A stretch of 64,000 nt of DNA from Bacteroides acidifaciens (GCF_024623065.1 NZ_JANJZR010000010.1:28376-92375), one strand, 5' to 3'; shown: positions 9,333 to 17,565, numbered from the stretch's first letter. The notes: generated from the sequence alone by a model not told the origin. Numbers and translations: made by a program.

Positions 9333-10130
9333 TTATTTGGTGGAAGTTATAGCCAAGTTTCCCTCAAAACTTACTTCCATATCTGCAATGCTATATATTA
9401 AACTTTCCGGAATGGCTAAAACAGCTTGATAATGAAAACCATTCCGGTCTACTTTTACAAACTTCGTATCCGACAAAATAGCTTGCGTCAAAAAATCTTC
9501 AGGAACTATCTGGTCAAACATCTGTTTAGTAATATCGCTGGCAAATAAACTCTTTTTACCCTCGTAAACACAGATGTGCATCACATTATCGTAATACACA
9601 TTATCCATGCTAATTCCGTCTTCAGAATAGGTTGTTTTGATAACTTTCATTTTAGAAGGGTTAATATAAACATAAGCACGATAGCGAGTGCCATTATATA
9701 TCACTACACTATCACGTCGAGTCACTTCGGTATAAGTTGGAATCACCAGCTCCTGGCGAACAAATGACAATGAATCATTCAGGTCCTCTGATTTGTGCAG
9801 TTTGATAATGTTATCTGTTATGGAATGAAACCAGAATATATGTTCTGCCTGCTTATCAATCTTGTAATAAGTCGTATCATTGCCATAAGTATAGAGAGTA
9901 TCCCGTATAATTTTAAACGCAATCGGAGCACTCTGCACATCGGCATAGTAGATGGTATCCCCCTCCACGCGCATCAACGGGCTCTCAGTCTCATCGTCCA
10001 GCCAGATACCCTGTAATAATTCCTTAGCATTCGCATCCTCTTTTCCCTGTTCCGAGAAATATAGATTCTTATTACCGCTACATGCAGCAGAAAAAAATAC
10101 TATTAACGATATAACAACATATTTCATCAT
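9333..10130 (-). CDS. lipoprotein of unknown function
   Basis: The protein has 265 residues, with a short signal peptide and a lipobox cysteine near residue 17 (FFSAACSGNK), so it should be a lipoprotein. The body is beta-strand-rich and contains ELLQGIWLDDETESPLMRVEGD, which resembles proteins annotated DUF4738 in Bacteroides; that assignment is from memory and tentative. No catalytic motif is visible. It is convergent with the helicase gene and lies downstream of ugd on the same strand, separated by 35 nt, so it is probably independently transcribed. Confidence 0.7.
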   Translation of the reverse strand: MMKYVVISLIVFFSAACSGNKNLYFSEQGKEDANAKELLQGIWLDDETESPLMRVEGDTIYYADVQSAPIAFKIIRDTLYTYGNDTTYYKIDKQAEHIFWFHSITDNIIKLHKSEDLNDSLSFVRQELVIPTYTEVTRRDSVVIYNGTRYRAYVYINPSKMKVIKTTYSEDGISMDNVYYDNVMHICVYEGKKSLFASDITKQMFDQIVPEDFLTQAILSDTKFVKVDRNGFHYQAVLAIPESLIYSIADMEVSFEGNLAITSTK

Positions 10131-10165
10131 CTGTCTTAGTTTTGCCTAAAGATACTCTTATTTTT

Positions 10166-11479
10166 TCATTTACCAATACAATGATAAGTGAATCCGAGCT
10201 CTTCCATCTCTTTTTTCTCGTATATATTACGTCCGTCCAATACAATCTGCTGAGCCATTGTCTTTTTTATCACAGCCCATGAAGGCAAACGGAATTCTTT
10301 CCATTCGGTCACCAGCATTAAAGCATCAGCATCAAGCACCGCATCGTACATATCACAAGCATAATAAATGCTATCCCCAATCCGGCGTTTGCATTCCTGC
10401 ATTGCTGCCGGATCGTATGCACGTACCTGGCAACCGGCTTTTAATAGCTTATCAATCAAGACCAATGCCGGAGCTTCACGCATATCATCCGTTTCCGGTT
10501 TAAATGCCAATCCCCAAAGAGCAATTGTCTTACCTTTCAAATCACCGTTAAAATGCTTCATCAGCTTTTCGAACAAAATACTCTTCTGCCGTCCGTTCAC
10601 TTCTTCTACAGCACTAAGCACCCGCATTGTATATCCATTCTGTTCTGCGGTTTTAATGAGAGCTTTCACATCTTTAGGAAAACAAGAACCGCCATATCCG
10701 ATACCCGGATATAAGAATTTACGTCCGATGCGCGTATCCGAACCAATTCCGCTACGTACCATATTCACATCAGCCCCGACTATCTCACAAAGATTTGCTA
10801 TATCATTCATAAAGCTGATACGGGTTGCCAACATTGAATTTGCCGCATATTTAGTCATTTCCGCAGATGGAATATCCATGAAAATCACTCGGAAGTTATT
10901 CAATAAAAACGGTTTATATAACTTGGACATAAGTTTCTCCGCACGTGCCGACTCTACTCCTACTACTACACGGTCCGGGCTCATAAAGTCGCTGATTGCA
11001 TTTCCTTCTTTCAGGAATTCCGGGTTGGAAGCAACATCAAAATCTACCTTCACCCCTCTTTTATCCAGTTCTTCCTGAATGACTGCACGAACTTTGCTGG
11101 CAGTACCTACCGGCACTGTACTCTTGGTTACGACCAGTTTATATTGTTTCATATTGCGACCAATAGTACGGGCTACTTCCAAAACATATTTCAAGTCGGC
11201 GCTACCGTCTTCATCCGGAGGTGTGCCAACAGCGCTGAATATAACCTCTACATCATCCAGGCAACTCTCTAATGACGTGGTAAACTTCAATCTCTTTGCT
11301 TTCATATTACGAAGCACCATCTCTTCCAATCCATTCTCATAAATCGGGATGATTCCCTTCTGCAAAGATTCTATTTTCTCGCTGTCAGTATCCACACAAG
11401 TTACATTCACGCCGATTTCAGCGAAACATGTACCTGACACCAGACCTACATATCCGGTTCCTACAATCGCAATTTTCAT
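10166..11479 (-). CDS. ugd: UDP-glucose/GDP-mannose-type 6-dehydrogenase
   Basis: This enzyme oxidises UDP-glucose to UDP-glucuronate with two NAD+, supplying capsule and glycan precursors. The 437-aa protein has an N-terminal Rossmann motif (GTGYVGLVSGTCFAEIG, residues 7-23), the central dimerisation helix and the catalytic cysteine in GYGGSCFPKDV (about residue 262). The C-terminal NDP-sugar domain contains LWGLAFKPETDDMREAP. UDP-glucose is the most likely substrate; UDP-N-acetyl sugars are possible. It lies 25 nt downstream of rfbC on the same strand, so the two nucleotide-sugar genes are probably co-transcribed from the rfbC promoter. Confidence 0.93.
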   Translation of the reverse strand: MKIAIVGTGYVGLVSGTCFAEIGVNVTCVDTDSEKIESLQKGIIPIYENGLEEMVLRNMKAKRLKFTTSLESCLDDVEVIFSAVGTPPDEDGSADLKYVLEVARTIGRNMKQYKLVVTKSTVPVGTASKVRAVIQEELDKRGVKVDFDVASNPEFLKEGNAISDFMSPDRVVVGVESARAEKLMSKLYKPFLLNNFRVIFMDIPSAEMTKYAANSMLATRISFMNDIANLCEIVGADVNMVRSGIGSDTRIGRKFLYPGIGYGGSCFPKDVKALIKTAEQNGYTMRVLSAVEEVNGRQKSILFEKLMKHFNGDLKGKTIALWGLAFKPETDDMREAPALVLIDKLLKAGCQVRAYDPAAMQECKRRIGDSIYYACDMYDAVLDADALMLVTEWKEFRLPSWAVIKKTMAQQIVLDGRNIYEKKEMEELGFTYHCIGK

Positions 11480-11504
11480 ACTTTATATTTTATTGCTTTA
11501 GAAG

Positions 11505-12053
11505 TTATTCAAAATATGCAGCATTCTTGAAAGCCGTCCCCTCTCTGTCCTTGGAAGACAATACCATTTGCGAGTCAGTCAGCGGCCAATCTATTCCCAA
11601 TGTTGCATCATTATATAAAATAGAAGCTTCTGCCTGTGGAGTATACTTGTTGTCTACCTTATACGTAAAGATAGCTTCTTCGCTTAATACAGCAAAACCA
11701 TGTGCAAAGCCACGTGGAATAAAAAACTGTCTCTTATTTTCCTCGCTAAGCAATACGGACACATGTTTTCCGAATGTGGGTGATGATTTACGCAAATCAA
11801 CAGCAACGTCCAGCACTTCTCCTTTAATGACGCGAACCAATTTGGCCTGGCTATATTCACCTTTCTGATAATGCAATCCGCGCAATACGCCAAAGGAAGA
11901 TTTCGATTCATTATCCTGTACAAAATTTACAGGCCCGATATTGGCTTCAAACTCTTCTTGCTTAAAGGCTTCCATAAAATAGCCACGTTCGTCGGAGAAC
12001 ACTTTCGGCTCTATCAGCCACACTCCGTCTATTTCCGTCTGTATATAGTTCAT
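11505..12053 (-). CDS. rfbC: dTDP-4-dehydrorhamnose 3,5-epimerase
   Basis: RfbC is a cupin epimerase in dTDP-L-rhamnose synthesis. From the chosen ATG at 12053 the protein is 182 aa, the normal family size. The longer frame would run back through the promoter and into the divergent HU-SPOR gene. Recognisable motifs are MNYIQTEIDGVWLIEPKVF, the catalytic-His segment LRGLHYQ and FIPRGFAHGFAVLSE. rfbA, rfbB and rfbD are not nearby, so this copy is an orphan paired with ugd rather than part of an rfbABCD operon. Confidence 0.95.
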   Translation of the reverse strand: MNYIQTEIDGVWLIEPKVFSDERGYFMEAFKQEEFEANIGPVNFVQDNESKSSFGVLRGLHYQKGEYSQAKLVRVIKGEVLDVAVDLRKSSPTFGKHVSVLLSEENKRQFFIPRGFAHGFAVLSEEAIFTYKVDNKYTPQAEASILYNDATLGIDWPLTDSQMVLSSKDREGTAFKNAAYFE

Positions 12054-12077
12054 CGTTATAGTAATAAAAAAACGATG

Positions 12078-12085
12078 CAAAAGTA
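12078..12085 (-). promoter_or_regulatory. promoter -7 element (TACTTTTG) for rfbC-ugd
   Basis: The minus strand reads TACTTTTG, 24 nt ahead of the rfbC ATG. Its position rules out the longer rfbC start. Confidence 0.65.
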
Positions 12086-12128
12086 GTGAATTTTTCGTAG
12101 TTTTCTGGGATATATTCAATTTATCTCT

Positions 12129-12136
12129 TAATTTTG
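12129..12136 (+). promoter_or_regulatory. promoter -7 element (TAATTTTG) for the HU-SPOR gene
   Basis: The box matches TAnnTTTG and ends only 5 nt before the ATG at 12142. If it is used, the mRNA would be leaderless or nearly so. Confidence 0.55.
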
Positions 12137-12141
12137 CACAC

Positions 12142-13224
12142 ATGATTGAATTGGCACAACATATAGAGATTTTATTACTGGAAAACGACTGCGTTATCGT
12201 TCCGGGATTTGGTGGATTCGTAGCACATCATGCTCCTGCAACTCATATAAAAGAAGAGAATCTTTTTTTGCCCCCTACCCGTACTATCGGCTTTAATCCA
12301 CAATTAAAGTTGAACGACGGAGTATTGGTACAATCTTATATGTCAATTTACGACACGAGTTTTGCTGATGCCAACCGCATCGTAGAAAAAGAAGTAAGCG
12401 AGTTTATCGGACTTCTTCATGAGGAAGGTAAAGCGCATTTGGAGAATATAGGTGAAATTCATTATAACATTTATGGAAATTATGAATTTATCCCTTATGA
12501 TTATAAGATAACGACTCCTTCACTTTATGGTTTGGATTCTTTTGAAATGCACGAACTTTCTACTCTGCAACAGAAAGAAAAGGTACTAGTACCTGCTAAT
12601 CTGGAAAAAGAGAAAAAAACTTATGAAATCAGCATCAACCGTGCATTTCTTCGTAATGCAGCCGCTATGATTGCCGCTATCGTATTGTTTTTTGCTTTTT
12701 CAACTCCGGTAGAGAATACCGATGTTCAGAAGAACAATTATGCACAGTTATTGCCCGGTGAGCTTTTTGAGCAAATCGAAAAGCAATCGGTTGCAGTAAC
12801 TCCCGTTCTTGTAAAAAATAATATTGCTGTTGCACAAAAAGCTAAAAAGTCTTCCGCTTCAAGCAAGACTTCATCTACTCCAAAGCTAACAGCGAATAAA
12901 GCACAAACATCAAGACCTATTGCTGTAAAAGAAGTAAAAGTTGCTAAACAAGAAGCTGCCCCCACCCCTGTATCTGTTAAGCCACAAGCGAAGGTAGATC
13001 ATCCTTATCATATTATAGTAGCAGGCGGAATTAGCCTTAAAGACGCAGAAGCTATGGCAAATCAATTGAACGCAAAAGGATTTGCAGAAGCAAAAGCCTT
13101 GAATACTGATGGCAAAGTACGTGTCAGCATCCGTTCATTCGAAAAACGTGAAGAAGCTACCAAACAGCTATTGGAGCTTAGAAAAAATGAAAACTACAAG
13201 AATGCCTGGTTACTGGCAAAATAA
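12142..13224 (+). CDS. HU-like (CCDC81-type) and SPOR domain membrane protein
   Basis: The protein has 360 residues and three parts. The N-terminal region (about 1-125) has the VPGFGGFVA signature of the prokaryotic CCDC81/HU-like domains found with SPOR. One membrane segment lies near residues 170-190 (NAAAMIAAIVLFFAFS). A Lys/Ala/Ser/Thr-rich linker leads to a C-terminal SPOR domain (about 287-358, HPYHIIVAGG onward), which in other proteins binds denuded peptidoglycan at the septum. A role at the division site or envelope is inferred. It is divergent from rfbC, and the FHA gene starts 17 nt downstream, suggesting an operon. Confidence 0.87.
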   Translation: MIELAQHIEILLLENDCVIVPGFGGFVAHHAPATHIKEENLFLPPTRTIGFNPQLKLNDGVLVQSYMSIYDTSFADANRIVEKEVSEFIGLLHEEGKAHLENIGEIHYNIYGNYEFIPYDYKITTPSLYGLDSFEMHELSTLQQKEKVLVPANLEKEKKTYEISINRAFLRNAAAMIAAIVLFFAFSTPVENTDVQKNNYAQLLPGELFEQIEKQSVAVTPVLVKNNIAVAQKAKKSSASSKTSSTPKLTANKAQTSRPIAVKEVKVAKQEAAPTPVSVKPQAKVDHPYHIIVAGGISLKDAEAMANQLNAKGFAEAKALNTDGKVRVSIRSFEKREEATKQLLELRKNENYKNAWLLAK

Positions 13225-13241
13225 AATCCCCTATAAAAAGC

Positions 13242-13769
13242 ATGAAACGAGTTCTTTGTCCCAAATGCGAGAATTACCTTTATTTTGATGAAACCAAATA
13301 TAGCGAAGGTCAATCGCTTGTATTTGTTTGCGAACATTGTGGCAAACAGTTCAGCATCCGGCTTGGAAAAAGCAAAGTAAAGGCTCTTAGAAAGGAAGAA
13401 AACTTGGAAGAAGAAGCTGAATCCCATAAAGAAGAATTCGGATATATCACTGTTATCGAAAATGTTTTTGGGTTCAAACAAATACTCCCGTTGCAAGAAG
13501 GAGATAATGTCATAGGAAGACGTTGCGTAGGAACCAATATTAATACTCCTATCGAAAGTGGTGATATGAGCATGGATCGCCGCCACTGCATCATCAATAT
13601 AAAACGCAATAAACAAGGAAAACTTGTTTATACATTACGTGATGCTCCCAGCCTGACAGGTACATTTCTGATGAATGAAATTCTGAGGGATAAGGATCGG
13701 ATACGTATCGAGGATGGTGCTATTGTGACTATTGGGGCTACTACGTTTATTTTACACGCTGCTGAATAA
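13242..13769 (+). CDS. zinc-ribbon and FHA domain protein
   Basis: This 175-aa protein begins with a four-cysteine zinc ribbon (Cys6, Cys9, Cys30, Cys33 in CPKC and CEHC). It ends in a forkhead-associated domain (about 80-172) with the features VIGRR and SMDRRHC, as expected for phosphothreonine recognition. It probably partners a Ser/Thr-kinase pathway or works as a scaffold; no kinase is encoded nearby. It follows the HU-SPOR gene by 17 nt. Its stop codon is immediately followed by a truncated DUF3990 frame, suggesting that a deletion or insertion breakpoint lies right at this gene's end. Confidence 0.88.
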   Translation: MKRVLCPKCENYLYFDETKYSEGQSLVFVCEHCGKQFSIRLGKSKVKALRKEENLEEEAESHKEEFGYITVIENVFGFKQILPLQEGDNVIGRRCVGTNINTPIESGDMSMDRRHCIINIKRNKQGKLVYTLRDAPSLTGTFLMNEILRDKDRIRIEDGAIVTIGATTFILHAAE

Positions 13770-13773
13770 ATTC

Positions 13774-13977
13774 TCCTTTTTTAGCAAAAATATTATTCAT
13801 AATTACGATGCAGTTATAGGGCCTATAGCGGATGATGGTGTTGCCCTACAAATCGGACTTTTCAAAGATGGATATATTAACTTGGCTACATTGGCAGAGA
13901 CATTAAAATATAGGAAACTGAATAATCAATATTATTTTGGAACACCTAAGGCTATCAAATTACTGAGAAGATTATGA
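13774..13977 (+). pseudogene. 5'-truncated DUF3990-family gene (remnant)
   Basis: An open frame directly after the FHA stop encodes YDAVIGPIADD and about 45 further residues. These align with the C-terminal third of the intact DUF3990 protein at 42575-43066 (YDYIEGGVANDR onward, including the LNNQ/PNNQ and final KAIKLL/ELIDKYL segments). The N-terminal two thirds, with the YHGG and GFYVT motifs, are missing. The only upstream start in frame is a TTG inside the FHA gene, so translation is doubtful. The frame ends by overlapping the ATG of the next small gene. Confidence 0.75.
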
Positions 13978-14192
13978 ATACGAAAGAATATTTAGTGCAA
14001 AGCATCGTCAGTCAGATGACAATCTATCTGATGAATGATTTTCATTGGGATATGCAAACAGCTTTAAAAGCCATTTATCATTCGGAACTTTTCCAAAAAT
14101 TAGATGATTCTGAAATAGAGCTATATATCCAAAGTCCCAAGTATGTTTATTTGTTTCTCAAAAAGGAGCTAACTACTGGGAAATATATTTAA
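13974..14192 (+). CDS. DUF3791-type small protein, partner of the DUF3990 remnant
   Basis: The 72-residue protein resembles the third gene of the intact cassette (43041-43289): both share an all-helical layout ending in YxxS, a short spacer and YVYLFLKKEL / LYIADEFIREHE. I assign it to the DUF3791-like group by this comparison. The frame is intact and its ATG overlaps the truncated DUF3990 frame by 4 nt, so an original operon with translational coupling is likely. With the DUF3990 gene broken, it may be a leftover partner or antitoxin-like gene. Confidence 0.65.
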   Translation: MNTKEYLVQSIVSQMTIYLMNDFHWDMQTALKAIYHSELFQKLDDSEIELYIQSPKYVYLFLKKELTTGKYI

Positions 14193-14230
14193 TATATTCG
14201 GAAAAAGGTATACACACTCAGGTAGTCATA

Positions 14231-14281
14231 AAAATAATAAGGATAGGCATCAGCATTATTATTGATGTTCCTATCCTTATT
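14231..14281 (+). terminator. terminator after the truncated DUF3990/DUF3791 pair
   Basis: AATAAGGATAGG pairs with CCTATCCTTATT, with an inner ATCA/TGAT stem, followed by TTTGTTTT. The same hairpin can act in the other direction. Confidence 0.75.
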
Positions 14282-14474
14282 TGTTTTATGTTCACACTAT
14301 ATCCGGATGTTCCAAGGAAAATACCATTTGCGAGATTTTTTGTAAAGAAAATATCCTATTAAAACTGCATAAAGGATACAATAGGAAGATGAATGCTTTT
14401 CACACGCTGATATAGAGTGTCACTGACCACTACCGACTTTTTCTTTTATTACCAATAGTTCCCATCCTGTTTTC
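14282..14474. other. AT-rich spacer, nothing recognised
   Basis: No gene or RNA is supported here. A 15-nt stretch (AATACCATTTGCGAG at about 14321) also occurs in rfbC; it is too short to interpret. Confidence 0.5.
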
Positions 14475-15920
14475 TTAATGTTGTACAAATCCCCCCCAAC
14501 CTGGGTATATCCTAATACCTTTTGTAGATATTGCTACCCCTTTACTATATTTTTCATGTAGTAAATATACTATATTATCATTTCCCCCCCATGGAGCAGA
14601 TATTAACCCGTTTCTATTAAGATTAACTTTTACAGCTTCACCTGTTTGTAAATCTCGTTTATACAAATTATTAGTAACTCCATGTTCAAAATCTCCCTCT
14701 AAGATGAATTTGGGAGACTTTACAGTATATTTGCCATGTAAATAGCCATTCTCATCCATTTCCGTTTCTAAAGATGAGCCATCTCTATGTGAAGTGAACC
14801 TCCCTACTAAAATATTGTTTTTATATTCAGCGTTTACTAATTGCAATATTTTTCCTGTAGTAGTTTCTTTTTCCTGATATTGAAATGTTCCATTAGGTAT
14901 ACCATTCAAATATGTTATTAATACATCAATTTCAATCTTTCTTAAGAAGGGGTCAATGTATTTTATCTTCCAAGCCCCATCTCTATAATCATCTTTAAAT
15001 TCTCCTTCAATTTTCAGGCTATAAGGAGCTTGCATACCTCCTTTTTTACTTATTGATTCACATTGAAATTTTCCATGGAAAATTCTTTGATATCCTACTT
15101 CATAATACTGATAAGTACAATTAGAGCTAGAGTTTGGATAAGGAACTCCTATAGGATAATCTCCTGTGTATGTTTTTATTTTACTTTTATAAGTACTATC
15201 AAGTTCAGAAAATGAAATACCTGTTATCTTTTGAAACATTTCATTGGCTATTTTATTACCTTGTTTCGCTGCTGGTATGATATATTTTAACGAATTTCCG
15301 ATTTGAGATCCCCATTGGTTATAATAATTTGCGAGATTCAATTGCGCTGTTACTTCCCCTTGTGCTGCGGCTAGTGACAACCATTTTATTGCTTTAGTGA
15401 GCAATTCGCTTTTCTTCTCCAAATTATTAATACTTTGTCCTAGGTCAATCGCACTTTTAAAATAATATTCACCAATAAAAAGTTGGGCATCACGAGAACC
15501 ATTCTCAGCTGCTTTAAATTCCCATTCCCAAGATAAATCTCTATTCATATCTACTCCATCGCCATTACCATACATTATAGCTAATACATGTTGTGCTGAT
15601 GCATAGTTTTTTGTAGCAGCTTTAGAGAACCATTCAAAAGCTTTAGTGGCATTCTTTTCTATCCCTTCGCCTGTGAGATAACAATATGCGACTTGATATT
15701 CAGCTGCTGGAATTCCTTGAGCAGCAGCTTTAGACCACCATTCTAAAGCCTTTATGTAATCTTTCTTTTTATGAAAGTTGTTTCCAACCTTTAATTGTGC
15801 TTCAGGATTTCCTAAAGTGGCTTTTTCTATTAGCTCCTGTTCGCTATTATTTTGCGCCATACTTATTAAGCTGATAAAAAGAAAAAAAATTGCCAGACAA
15901 ATTTTAATTTGTTTTTTCAT
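14475..15920 (-). CDS. secreted Sel1-repeat protein with MORN-like C-terminus
   Basis: The 481-aa protein has a signal peptide (ICLAIFFLFISLISMAQ) with no lipobox cysteine. Four or more Sel1-type TPR repeats follow (about 28-240; LGNPEAQLKVG, GIPAAEYQVAYCYLTGEG, NYASAQHVLAIMYGNGDG, GSRDAQLFIGEYYF). From about 250 there are MORN/YwqK-like repeats (YRDGAWKIKYI, GIPNGTFQY, LVGRFTSHRDG, GYLHGKYTVK). Sel1 proteins act as binding scaffolds; the function here is unknown. It lies 93 nt downstream of the EcsC-family gene on the same strand, and both are AT-rich compared with their neighbours, consistent with an accessory island. Confidence 0.8.
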   Translation of the reverse strand: MKKQIKICLAIFFLFISLISMAQNNSEQELIEKATLGNPEAQLKVGNNFHKKKDYIKALEWWSKAAAQGIPAAEYQVAYCYLTGEGIEKNATKAFEWFSKAATKNYASAQHVLAIMYGNGDGVDMNRDLSWEWEFKAAENGSRDAQLFIGEYYFKSAIDLGQSINNLEKKSELLTKAIKWLSLAAAQGEVTAQLNLANYYNQWGSQIGNSLKYIIPAAKQGNKIANEMFQKITGISFSELDSTYKSKIKTYTGDYPIGVPYPNSSSNCTYQYYEVGYQRIFHGKFQCESISKKGGMQAPYSLKIEGEFKDDYRDGAWKIKYIDPFLRKIEIDVLITYLNGIPNGTFQYQEKETTTGKILQLVNAEYKNNILVGRFTSHRDGSSLETEMDENGYLHGKYTVKSPKFILEGDFEHGVTNNLYKRDLQTGEAVKVNLNRNGLISAPWGGNDNIVYLLHEKYSKGVAISTKGIRIYPGWGGFVQH

Positions 15921-16013
15921 GATTGTATATATTGATTAATAAAATACAAATTAACACCTTAAATATTTAAATTATTAAAGCAGAATGAGATAATATATCT
16001 ATTTATGAATCTT

Positions 16014-16643
16014 CTACAAGAAGGTATCTTTTGCTATATTTCCTATAGTATTAGTTGTCACAACATCAAATGTTGCACTTATAATACCACCTATGAAAGG
16101 AACAGTCTTACCTAAATTAACAACTCCCTTTTGTCCAAACTTAGTAAGTAGTTTGAATCCAACAGCTTGATTTATCTTTTTCAAGACTTCACCTGATATT
16201 TTCTTTATTCCTTGTATCGCTAATTTGCTACCAAGAGTAACTCCAAAATCTTTTGCTACTTCAGCAGTAGAAGTTGCTGCTATACATGAATAAACAAGAG
16301 TTCTTACACGGTCATCTTTTACATCATACCCACCCATAATCGCTATGGCGGCAACCATACGAACTTGGACATAAAGAACACTAGTTATATTAGCAGGGAG
16401 GGTAAGCGGTAGTGTTAAAAGTCCGCCTACCCCTGTAATAAATCCACTTGTGCCTGCTTTTGTATTTTGCCATCTAATTAGAGAGTCCACTTTATCTACC
16501 AATAAACCCTCTTTCTTTAAATAATCATTTGCCATGTCTTGTGCAGAATCTAATCCTGAAATCCCATTGACAGCTTTATCATATGCCCAATCAAGTGATT
16601 TTAAAATGACTTCCTGACTTAAAGAAGTAAATTCATTTTCCAT
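16014..16643 (-). CDS. EcsC-family protein
   Basis: The 209-residue protein matches the EcsC family in its central hydrophobic region (GFITGVGGLLTLPLTLPAN, then SVLYVQVRMVAAIAIMGGYD) and in the C-terminal VPFIGGIISATFDVVTTNTI. The family is named after B. subtilis EcsC, next to an ABC transporter; its biochemical role is not established. Two or three segments could associate with membranes. It precedes the Sel1/MORN gene and follows the tandem structured RNAs on the same strand. It has no obvious TAnnTTTG box of its own, so read-through from the RNA promoters is possible. Confidence 0.8.
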   Translation of the reverse strand: MENEFTSLSQEVILKSLDWAYDKAVNGISGLDSAQDMANDYLKKEGLLVDKVDSLIRWQNTKAGTSGFITGVGGLLTLPLTLPANITSVLYVQVRMVAAIAIMGGYDVKDDRVRTLVYSCIAATSTAEVAKDFGVTLGSKLAIQGIKKISGEVLKKINQAVGFKLLTKFGQKGVVNLGKTVPFIGGIISATFDVVTTNTIGNIAKDTFL

Positions 16644-16709
16644 AATACATCATTATAAAATGATGCCTATAAGTCTCCAAATTCAGCAATGATTATTAAT
16701 CTATTGAAT

Positions 16710-16965
16710 ACAAGAAAGGCGTGAGACTTGTCTGCCAGTTCATCGAAACTGAGGCATCGCCAAACGCCTTTCTAGTATGAACGAGAAGAAACAATACTCT
16801 CACGCCATTTTGACATATGGATACAGCATAGGCTGTACGAATATATACAAAACAGAATGAGCGTCATATTGCCTCTGTCCACTAGAATAAAATTTGGCGA
16901 ATTTCAGTTTCGGGACAAAGCAAAAACGCTTTCTTATGTCTGCTAAAGCACAAATTGTGTCTTAA
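16710..16965 (-). ncRNA. structured RNA 1 (kissing-loop family, minus strand)
   Basis: About 255 nt, read on the minus strand from the promoter at 16972-16979. In order it has a GAAAGC/GCTTT hairpin, a GTCC/GGAC stem (16913-16916 with 16877-16880) enclosing the loop TCGCCAAA (16893-16900), the box GGCAATA (16867-16873), and a 9-bp closing stem GGCGTGAGA/TCTCACGCC (16798-16806 with 16718-16726). That stem encloses a hairpin loop TTTGGCGA (16757-16764), exactly complementary to the first loop. The closing stem is followed by TTTCTTG. Every element has a covarying counterpart in RNA 2. Rfam Bacteroidales-1 is one family to test; I cannot confirm it. Confidence 0.7.
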
Positions 16966-16971
16966 CAATTG

Positions 16972-16979
16972 CAAAGATA
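16972..16979 (-). promoter_or_regulatory. promoter -7 element (TATCTTTG) for structured RNA 1
   Basis: The minus strand matches TAnnTTTG exactly at the 5' end of the structured segment. There is no open reading frame in the transcript. Confidence 0.65.
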
Positions 16980-16990
16980 CGTTTTTTCTT

Positions 16991-17025
16991 CAATATGGCG
17001 CTCTAATGAGAGTATTATTTCTTCT
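16991..17025 (+). repeat. inverted partial copy of the structured RNA
   Basis: The plus strand carries CAATATGGCGCTC directly followed by GAGAGTATTATTTCTTCT. These resemble two boxes that lie about 65 nt apart in RNA 1 (CAATATGACGCTC and GAGAGTATTGTTTCTTCT). It lies immediately upstream of the RNA 1 promoter, in the opposite orientation. Confidence 0.5.
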
Positions 17026-17133
17026 TAAAATGCTTCTTCTTAAAAAACGGATAGCATATATTATAAAACGGATTTCATCATAATAAGTAAAATTAATTTC
17101 ACAGTCACAACTCCAATAGCAGTTTGTTAAACA

Positions 17134-17374
17134 GCAAAAAAGAAAGTGTGGAGTTATTAGTCTATCTATACAGGAGGTTCTGGTAAACCCAAGACATAAA
17201 TAAACAATACCCCACACTCATAAAGCGTATGTAACAAAAACACACATTGCGATACAAGTGACGAGTGCTATTGCCATCCTTATGTCTTTTGAAATTTACC
17301 AGATTTCCTGTATAAGGATAAAAGCTAAACACTTTCATCAATCAATATAATGTTGAGCAACTTACGCCACTACA
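17134..17374 (-). ncRNA. structured RNA 2 (kissing-loop family, minus strand)
   Basis: About 240 nt in the same order as RNA 1: a GAAAG/CTTT hairpin, an ATCC/GGAT stem (17316-17319 with 17276-17279) enclosing the loop TCTGGTAAA (17295-17303), the box GGCAATA (17269-17275), GTATTGTTT, and a 9-bp closing stem (17210-17218 with 17145-17153). The hairpin loop TTTACCAGA (17179-17187) is perfectly complementary to the first loop. The sequence differs from RNA 1 at both halves of each pairing, so base pairing is conserved rather than sequence. It ends in TTTCTTTTTT, a plausible terminator. Confidence 0.7.
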
Positions 17375-17380
17375 ACGCTG

Positions 17381-17388
17381 CAAAGATA
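17381..17388 (-). promoter_or_regulatory. promoter -7 element (TATCTTTG) for structured RNA 2
   Basis: The minus strand matches TAnnTTTG exactly, at the same distance from the structured segment as in RNA 1. Confidence 0.65.
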
Positions 17389-17565
17389 AAAATTATTTCT
17401 CACAAATAACATTTTTTGAAAAGGTTGATACAGGAAAAAAACAAAAGACCTCCTATTTCTTTTATAAAGGTAGGTGGAAAAAAGAAAGGAGAACAAAATA
17501 TAATCCCAGTAGAAGTCCCGTTTTTCCGTATGCAATTCTTACTAAAACTCTGCTCCTAATAGCAA

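Noticed and set aside
14316..14340. 15-nt identity between this spacer and rfbC (AATACCATTTGCGAG)
   Set aside because: It does not extend on either side, so it is more likely chance than a remnant of a duplicated rfbC.
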